NCBI GenBank assembly: GCA_048497495.1
Contig: JAFHCF010000052.1
Coordinates: 1 to 10,273 of the forward strand
Reading direction: 5' to 3'
From: JAFHCF01 sp048497495
GTDB taxonomy: Bacteria; Pseudomonadota; Alphaproteobacteria; Rhizobiales; Ancalomicrobiaceae
DNA length: 10,273 nucleotides
Below are positions 6,411 to 10,273 of the stretch, piece by piece (the first letter of the stretch is position 1; every line of letters begins with the position of its first letter). The notes beneath the pieces are model-generated. The model searched no databases. It saw only the letters and a program-made list of their open reading frames with translations, and was not told where the DNA came from. Both the position numbers and the translations under genes were made by a program.

Positions 6411-7421
6411 TCACTTACCGTCGACCTGCTCCTTGGTGTAGAAGCCGTCCTTGACCACCATGTCGACGTTCTCCTTGGTGAGCGCGGTCGGGGTGAGCAA
6501 CAGGCTGTCGACCTGCTTCTTGCCGTTGTCGAGCTTGGCGTTGTAGGCGGGCTTCTGCTTCTTGACCAACTGGACCGTCAGCTTGGCGGCTTCCTCGGCG
6601 ATCAGCTTCAAGGGCTTGTAGACGGTGACCGTCTGGGTGCCGGCCTTGACGCGCTTGATGGCGGCGAGATCGGCGTCCTGGCCGGAGATCGCCACCTTGC
6701 CGGCGAGACCTTGGGCGGCGAGCGCCTGGATGGCGCCACCGGCGGTGCCGTCGTTGGAGGCGACGACCGCGTCGATCTTGTTCTGGTTGGCGGTGAGCGC
6801 GTTCTCCATGATCGAGAGAGCCTCGGTCGGGCTCCACTCCTTGACCCACTGCGAACCGATGATCTTGATCTTGCCGCTATCGACGGCGGCCTTCAGGGCC
6901 TTTTCCTGGCCGGCGCGCAGCAGCTTGGCGTTGTTGTCGGTGGGCGAGCCGCCGAGCATGTAGTAGCGGCCGGTGGGCTGAGCCTTGAGCACGGCTTCCG
7001 CCTGGAGATAGCCGACGCGCTCGTTGTCGAATGAGATGTAGGCGTCGACGTCGGCGTTGAGAATCAAGCGGTCGTAGGACAGCACCTTGATGCCGGCCTT
7101 GTGCGCTTCCTCGATCACCGAGGAGAAGACCTTGGAGTTCATCGGCACCAGGACGATGGCGTCGACCTTCTGGGCGATCAGGTTCTCGATCTGACGGACC
7201 TGTTTTTCCTCGTTGCCGTCGGCGGACTGCACGTTGACGGTGGCACCGAGCTCCTTGGCGGCGGCGATGAAGTAGTCGCGGTCGCGGGCCCAGCGCTCGA
7301 CGCGCAGGTCGTCGATGGAGAATCCGATCACCGGCGCCGCCTCGCTGGCTTGGGCGAGCGAGAGCGGTAGGCATACGGTCAGAGCCGTGAGAGAGCCGGT
7401 CAGCACATGAAGCAGCTTCAT
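6411..7421 (-). CDS. xylF: D-xylose ABC transporter, periplasmic substrate-binding protein
   Basis: This 336-residue protein matches XylF closely through its length (E. coli XylF is 330). It binds D-xylose in the periplasm and delivers it to XylHG. A Sec signal peptide is visible (MKLLHVLTGSLTALTVC..., residues 1-25), probably cut after AQA. The mature part has the periplasmic-binding-protein type 1 fold with XylF-typical blocks: IDDLRVERWARDRD (36-49), QSADGNEEKQVRQIENLI (65-82), YDRLILNADVDAYISFDNER (116-135), GGSPTDNNAKLLRAGQ (157-172), MENALTANQNKIDAVVASND (205-224) and SGQDADLAAIKR (246-257). The start at 7421 is chosen over an in-frame TTG at 7427 because AGGAGG (7434-7429) sits 7 nt before the ATG but only 1 nt before the TTG. 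It is the first gene of the operon, behind a long, structured leader. Confidence 0.97.
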   Translation of the reverse strand: MKLLHVLTGSLTALTVCLPLSLAQASEAAPVIGFSIDDLRVERWARDRDYFIAAAKELGATVNVQSADGNEEKQVRQIENLIAQKVDAIVLVPMNSKVFSSVIEEAHKAGIKVLSYDRLILNADVDAYISFDNERVGYLQAEAVLKAQPTGRYYMLGGSPTDNNAKLLRAGQEKALKAAVDSGKIKIIGSQWVKEWSPTEALSIMENALTANQNKIDAVVASNDGTAGGAIQALAAQGLAGKVAISGQDADLAAIKRVKAGTQTVTVYKPLKLIAEEAAKLTVQLVKKQKPAYNAKLDNGKKQVDSLLLTPTALTKENVDMVVKDGFYTKEQVDGK

Positions 7422-7428
7422 CGTCAAT

Positions 7429-7434
7429 CCTCCT
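7429..7434 (-). promoter_or_regulatory. Ribosome binding site of xylF
   Basis: A full AGGAGG on the minus strand lies 7 nt before the ATG at 7421. It decides the start against the TTG at 7427 and is the strongest SD in the window, in line with high expression of the binding protein. Confidence 0.9.
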
Positions 7435-7438
7435 GATC

Positions 7439-7517
7439 GCCCCCGCGGGTTGGGGGCTCGGCCGCCGTTCCTCGGCGGGTTGTCTTATGCCGCGCCCCCT
7501 TTTGGGGAGTTCGGCAT
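7439..7517 (-). promoter_or_regulatory. Structured 5' leader of xylF (two hairpins)
   Basis: Next to the xylF SD is a perfect 6-bp G/C stem, GCCCCC (7439-7444) with GGGGGC (7452-7457), loop 7 nt, ending 4 nt from the AGGAGG. Further upstream is a two-part hairpin: ATGCCG (7487-7492) with CGGCAT (7512-7517) outside, CCCC-TTTT-GGGG (7496-7507) inside. Both lie between the likely promoter and the start codon. They may affect translation or message stability. No known riboswitch consensus was recognised. Confidence 0.45.
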
Positions 7518-7620
7518 GTCTCGGAAGCGACGTCCGGCGCTACGACCGCTCTTGCGTGGGCAGGAAGTCGAAGGCGGCGCTCCCCCGACGACAGATTCAT
7601 CAATTTTCTGAGGTACGCAA

Positions 7621-7661
7621 CTCATATTCAATGCTGCAACGCGTCAATCGCGCAATATTGC
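7621..7661 (-). promoter_or_regulatory. Candidate xylF promoter with overlapping palindrome
   Basis: On the minus strand TTGACG (7647-7642) could serve as -35, with TATGAG (7626-7621) as a poor -10 after 15 nt. An alternative is TTGCGC (7655-7650) with TTGAAT (7631-7626) after 18 nt. A perfect 10-bp palindrome GCAATATTGC (7652-7661) sits at the -35 edge, a fitting place for a regulator of the xylose operon. The surrounding block is clearly AT-richer than the rest of the window. Which regulator would bind, and the exact start of transcription, cannot be told from sequence. Confidence 0.4.
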
Positions 7662-7684
7662 ACTGCATATGGAAGTGTTTCTCA

Positions 7685-7706
7685 GCTCGAGGTTCGGCCC
7701 TCGAGC
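7685..7706. repeat. Perfect 8-bp inverted repeat (possible operator)
   Basis: GCTCGAGG, six bases TTCGGC, then CCTCGAGC: a perfect dyad with two CTCGAG cores, 24 bp away from the GCAATATTGC palindrome and upstream of the putative xylF promoter. It could be a protein-binding dyad or a hairpin. There is no T-run on either side, so an intrinsic terminator is unlikely. Confidence 0.4.
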
Positions 7707-7993
7707 ACGATGCCGGAACAGTCTATCCGCAACTCTTGTGATCCATGTACCGAGGAGACACCCAATAGAAGGAACAAGAGTCGGGGCGGACCTCGCGGCG
7801 TCCCAGGTCAGGCCGACCGAAATCGAGGCTTGCCACCGCATTCGATCTCCGAAGACACCGACCGATCACCGACGAGACCATGCGGAGCCTGGCGATGGTG
7901 ATGCGCGCCCACGCCGGACGGTGAGAAGATCGACGCGCGACGGGGGATCCGCCGTGTCGAGCGGGCGAATGCCGCGATCGCGATCCGAGTGTC

Positions 7994-8022
7994 TTGCGGG
8001 GTTCTCCCGGAGGTGCTAGACA
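7994..8022 (+). promoter_or_regulatory. Candidate promoter of the dehydrogenase-TRAP operon
   Basis: TTGCGG (7994-7999) and TAGACA (8017-8022), 17 nt apart, are a loose sigma-70-type pair. The proposed -10 is itself part of the left TAGACAA half-site, and the main palindrome (8027-8046) would cover the start of transcription, the layout expected for repression. Match to consensus is modest. Confidence 0.35.
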
Positions 8023-8046
8023 ACACCTTGTCGACTAGTAGACAAG
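8016..8046. promoter_or_regulatory. Operator-like palindrome with extra half-site
   Basis: CTTGTCGACTAGTAGACAAG (8027-8046) is palindromic except for one G/A position, with ACTAGT at the centre. A further half-site TAGACAA at 8017-8023 repeats the right arm (8039-8045) at a distance of 22 bp, about two helical turns. Short TTGTC...GACAA dyads of this kind are typical of GntR-family regulators of the FadR/FCD type, many of which control sugar-acid operons. The assignment to a family is inferred; no regulator gene is in the window. Confidence 0.6.
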
Positions 8047-8077
8047 AACAACGACACAAACATCCCGAGGACCGGTC

Positions 8078-9100
8078 ATGGTCGCGATCGCGGTGGAGAA
8101 GCCACAGGTCCTGCGCATCTTCGAGCCGGCGGGCGACGAACGCCCCGGTCCCGGAGAGGTCCTGGTCAAGGTGCAGCGGGCCGGCATCTGCGGCTCCGAC
8201 ATCCACATCCTCCACGGCGCCAACCCCTTCGCGATCTATCCGCGCATCATCGGCCACGAGTTCGCCGGCGTGATCGAGGAGGTCGGGCCGGAGGTGACGG
8301 GGCTCGCGGTCGGCGATCGCGTCGTCGTCGATCCGGTGGTCTCCTGCGGCACCTGCTACGCCTGCCGGGTCGGCCGATCCAACGTCTGCGGCAATCTCCA
8401 GGTCTTCGGCGTCCACCGCGACGGCGGCTTCCGCTCACGCCTGCCGGTTCCCGCGATCAACTGCATCGTCGTGCCCGACGGCATGCCGATCGAGATCGCG
8501 ACGCTCGCCGAGCCGCTGTCGATCGCCGCCAACGTGCTCGGCCGCACCGGCATCGACGCCGGCGACACGGTGCTGATCTACGGCGCCGGCACCGTCGGGC
8601 TGACGGTGCTCCAGGTCGCCAAGCTGCACGGGGCGCGCTGCATCGTCGCCGATCTCGACGAGGCGCGGCTCGTCCGGGCTCGCGAATTCGGCGCCGACGC
8701 CACCATCCATTCGGTCCGCGAGAGCGTCGCCGAGCGGGTCGCCGGCGAGAACGACGGCCTCGGCCCGACGCTGATCGTCGACGGCGCCGGGGTGCCGGCG
8801 CTGCTCGAGGAGGCCTGCCGCATCGCCAGTCCGGCGGGGCGCATCGGCCTTCTCGGTTTCTCCTCGGCCCCCTGCAACGTCTCTCAGCAGGAGATCGTCA
8901 AGAAGGAACTGACCCTGGTCGGCTCCCGGCTCAACCGCCGGCTCCTGCCGAAGGTGATGGACTGGATCGTCTCCGGACGGCTGCGGCCGGCGGCGCTGAT
9001 CACCCAGACCTTCCCGGCTTCGGAGGCGCGCGCCGCCTTCGATCTGATCGAGACGCACCCGGAGCGGGTGATCAAGGTGCAGCTCGACTTCACCCACTGA
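8078..9100 (+). CDS. Zinc-dependent sugar-acid dehydrogenase, RspB-like (MDR family)
   Basis: This 340-residue medium-chain dehydrogenase is cytoplasmic. Catalytic zinc ligands are Cys38 (AGICGSD), His60 and Glu61 (GHEFAG), with Glu145 (LAEPLS) as the likely fourth. The structural zinc site Cys90, Cys93, Cys96, Cys104 is complete. The Rossmann motif is YGAGTVG (168-174); Asp192 ending the second strand (VADLDE) favours NAD over NADP. Blocks such as GICGSDIHILHGANPFAIYP, VDPVVSCG and SRLNRRLLPKVMDWI resemble E. coli RspB more than common alcohol dehydrogenases. RspB-type enzymes are linked to oxidation of L-gulonate-like sugar acids to keto sugar acids, so an aldonate 5-dehydrogenase is the best guess, not proved. 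The ATG at 8078 has CGAGGA 7 nt before it. A TRAP binding-protein gene follows after 107 nt. Sorbitol- or threonine-type substrates remain possible. Confidence 0.88.
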   Translation: MVAIAVEKPQVLRIFEPAGDERPGPGEVLVKVQRAGICGSDIHILHGANPFAIYPRIIGHEFAGVIEEVGPEVTGLAVGDRVVVDPVVSCGTCYACRVGRSNVCGNLQVFGVHRDGGFRSRLPVPAINCIVVPDGMPIEIATLAEPLSIAANVLGRTGIDAGDTVLIYGAGTVGLTVLQVAKLHGARCIVADLDEARLVRAREFGADATIHSVRESVAERVAGENDGLGPTLIVDGAGVPALLEEACRIASPAGRIGLLGFSSAPCNVSQQEIVKKELTLVGSRLNRRLLPKVMDWIVSGRLRPAALITQTFPASEARAAFDLIETHPERVIKVQLDFTH

Positions 9101-9142
9101 GCCGACGCGGCGGGCGCCCGCCCGACACGTCGCGAAATCCCA

Positions 9143-9188
9143 TGTCCGGACCGGATTCCTCGCCGAAAGGCGGCGCCGTAACCGGACA
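9143..9188 (+). promoter_or_regulatory. Nested hairpin before dctP
   Basis: TGTCCGG (9143-9149) pairs with CCGGACA (9182-9188), enclosing a small CGCC-GAAA-GGCG hairpin (9161-9172) with a GNRA-type loop. It ends 6 nt before the dctP SD. It may be an RNA stability or processing element in the dehydrogenase-dctP message. No T-run follows, so it does not look like a terminator. Confidence 0.4.
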
Positions 9189-9194
9189 CCCCAC

Positions 9195-9199
9195 GGAGG
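9195..9199 (+). promoter_or_regulatory. Ribosome binding site of dctP
   Basis: GGAGG lies 8 nt before the ATG at 9208. It selects this start over the in-frame ATG at 9142, which has no SD and would put 22 extra residues before the Tat signal. Confidence 0.88.
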
Positions 9200-9207
9200 A
9201 CGTGCAT

Positions 9208-10215
9208 ATGGCCAATACCCCTCGGATCTCGCGGCGCATGTTCGGCGCCGGCCTGCTCGGCGCCGGCACCGCTCTCACCATCGGCGGGCTCGCCGCCCCG
9301 GCGATCGCCCAGGCCAAGACCACCCTGAAGCTCGGTCACCTCGGCAACGAGGACAACGTCTGGCACAAGGCGTCGATGAAATTCGCCGAAGAAGTCGCCG
9401 CCCGTACCAAGGGCGCCGTCGAGGTCAAGGTCTTCCCGAACGAGCAGCTCGGCAAGGAAACCGACCTGATCAAGGGCATCCAGCTCGGCACCGTCGACTT
9501 CACCATCACCGGTGAATCGCTGCAGAACTGGGCGCCGGCGGCCGCCCTTCTCGCGGTCCCCTACGCCATCCGCGACCTCGATCACCTCGACAAGGTGGTC
9601 AGTGGCCCGATCGGCGCCAAGATCGGCGCCTCGATCGACGAGAAGACTGGCCTGATCCCGCTCACCTACTTCGCCCGCGGGGCGCGCGAGTTGACCTCCA
9701 ACCGGCCGATCAAGACCCCCGACGACCTCAACGGGCTCAAGCTGCGCGTTCCCAACGTGCCGCTGTTCGTCAAGGTCTGGGAGGCGCTCGGCGCCAAGCC
9801 GACGCCGATGGCCTTCTCCGAGGTCTTCACCTCGCTGCAGAACGGTACCATCGAGGGCCAGGAGAACCCGCTGGCGTTGATCAAGTCGGCGAGCTTCTTC
9901 GAGGTGCAGAAGTTCGTGAACCGCACCGACCACGTCATCAGCTGGATCTATCTGGTCGGCGGATCGAAGAAGCTGGCGAAGCTGCCGGCCGAGCATCAGG
10001 CGGCGATCAAGGAAGCGGCGAAGGTCGCCCACGACTATGAGCGGACGCTCTTCCTCGCCGACGAGAAGAAGCTCGAGGCGGATCTGAAGGAAAAGGGCAT
10101 GACCTTCATCGAGGCCGATCGCGCCGCCTTCGGCGCCAAGGCCCGGGCGGCGGTCGACGCGGTGCTTTCCGCCGAGATCAAGCCGCTCTATGCGGAAATC
10201 CTCGCCACCAAGTGA
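9208..10215 (+). CDS. dctP: TRAP transporter substrate-binding protein, DctP family, Tat-exported
   Basis: This 335-residue protein is the periplasmic receptor of a tripartite (TRAP) secondary transporter. A twin-arginine signal is clear: SRRMFGAG (residues 8-15), a hydrophobic core to about residue 33, and probable cleavage after AIAQA (36). The mature part begins KTTLKLGHLGNEDNVWHKA and carries the DctP hallmark region LKLRVPNVPLFVKVWEALGA (177-196), then PTPMAFSEVFTSLQNGTIEG (198-217) and QENPL. Arg180 corresponds to the conserved arginine that holds the ligand carboxylate, so an organic or sugar acid is expected. It follows an RspB-like dehydrogenase on the same strand, which points to a sugar acid. 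The dctQ and dctM membrane subunits are not in the window and should lie just to the right. The exact ligand cannot be told. Confidence 0.94.
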   Translation: MANTPRISRRMFGAGLLGAGTALTIGGLAAPAIAQAKTTLKLGHLGNEDNVWHKASMKFAEEVAARTKGAVEVKVFPNEQLGKETDLIKGIQLGTVDFTITGESLQNWAPAAALLAVPYAIRDLDHLDKVVSGPIGAKIGASIDEKTGLIPLTYFARGARELTSNRPIKTPDDLNGLKLRVPNVPLFVKVWEALGAKPTPMAFSEVFTSLQNGTIEGQENPLALIKSASFFEVQKFVNRTDHVISWIYLVGGSKKLAKLPAEHQAAIKEAAKVAHDYERTLFLADEKKLEADLKEKGMTFIEADRAAFGAKARAAVDAVLSAEIKPLYAEILATK

Positions 10216-10225
10216 TCTCGGCTCT

Positions 10226-10251
10226 CGAAGCTCGGACGGGTCCGGGCTTCG
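10226..10251 (+). terminator. Hairpin after dctP
   Basis: CGAAGCTCGGA pairs with TCCGGGCTTCG (11 bp, one wobble), loop CGGG, starting 10 nt after the stop. No T-run follows (GAAACG). In TRAP operons a hairpin here often separates a highly expressed binding protein from the membrane genes, so attenuation or message protection is more likely than full termination. Confidence 0.5.
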
Positions 10252-10273
10252 GAAACGTCACGGCCCGATGGGC

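Larger units (their letters stand above)
7422..8077. other. 656-nt divergent intergenic region
   Basis: This gap separates xylF (-) from the dehydrogenase gene (+). The xylF side carries the structured leader, an AT-richer island (about 7595-7680) with a candidate promoter and the palindrome GCAATATTGC, and an 8-bp inverted repeat at 7685-7706. The dehydrogenase side carries the operator-like palindrome at 8027-8046. The middle (about 7710-7990) has no credible gene: open frames there are rich in Arg, Pro and Ser, lack good SDs and contain no motif that I recognise. A 10-bp palindrome CGCGATCGCG (7973-7982) is probably chance in GC-rich DNA. Confidence 0.7.

Noticed and set aside
4641..7034. 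797-codon open frame on the plus strand
   Set aside because: It is antisense to xylG and most of xylF, whose frames carry complete family motifs. Long antisense frames are expected at this GC content.
7422..7427. TTG start for xylF
   Set aside because: AGGAGG ends only 1 nt before this TTG but lies 7 nt before the ATG at 7421.
7973..7982. Perfect palindrome CGCGATCGCG
   Set aside because: Simple CG/GATC palindromes are frequent in such GC-rich DNA and nothing in the position points to a function.
7669..8019. 116-codon plus-strand frame in the divergent region
   Set aside because: Arg/Ser/Pro-rich, no SD and no recognisable motif.
9109..9120. GCGGGCGCCCGC palindrome after the dehydrogenase stop
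   Set aside because: It has no room for a loop beyond a 4-bp stem and no T-run, so it was not called a terminator.
9142..9207. Upstream ATG for dctP
   Set aside because: No SD precedes it, it would place 22 residues before the Tat signal, and the ATG at 9208 has GGAGG at 8 nt.
8884..10032. 382-codon minus-strand frame
   Set aside because: It is antisense to the dehydrogenase and dctP genes and shows only low-complexity shadow composition.

Overview
The window is very GC-rich with dense, mostly same-strand gene clusters. Gene content (a xylBA plus xylFGH D-xylose system, a DUF930 envelope protein, a TRAP-type binding protein with a Tat signal) suggests an alphaproteobacterium, probably of the Hyphomicrobiales. 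Genus cannot be set from the sequence alone.

Layout. Positions 1-1757 (+) hold the 3' end of xylulokinase (xylB) and complete xylose isomerase (xylA), coupled by a 4-nt ATGA overlap and followed by a hairpin. Positions 1815-2495 (+) hold a conserved uncharacterised protein with an Ada-like HRPCxxCR motif. It meets a DUF930 protein (2492-3193, -) tail to tail, both stops lying in one CTAG. Positions 3491-7421 (-) hold the xylose ABC importer in transcription order xylF, xylG, xylH, ending in a textbook intrinsic terminator at 3391-3420. A 656-nt gene-free region (7422-8077) separates this operon from a divergent one: an RspB-type zinc dehydrogenase (8078-9100, +) and a DctP-type TRAP binding protein (9208-10215, +), followed by a hairpin near the window end.

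How the genes work together. XylF binds D-xylose in the periplasm, XylH moves it across the membrane and XylG supplies ATP hydrolysis. XylA isomerises xylose to xylulose and XylB phosphorylates that to xylulose 5-phosphate for the pentose phosphate pathway. The rightmost pair looks like the start of a separate sugar-acid module: DctP would capture a carboxylated sugar and the dehydrogenase would oxidise a hydroxyl on it. TRAP membrane subunits would be expected just beyond the right edge.

Regulatory content is the most informative non-coding signal. A 20-bp near-perfect palindrome with a third half-site two helical turns upstream lies in front of the dehydrogenase and resembles operators of GntR-family (FadR-type) regulators. 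An AT-richer island with a GCAATATTGC palindrome, an 8-bp inverted repeat and a structured leader precede xylF. No mobile element, CRISPR array, tRNA or rRNA was seen. I did not find convincing evidence of a wholly new biological system; the best unknowns are the HRPCxxCR protein and the regulatory region at 7422-8077.
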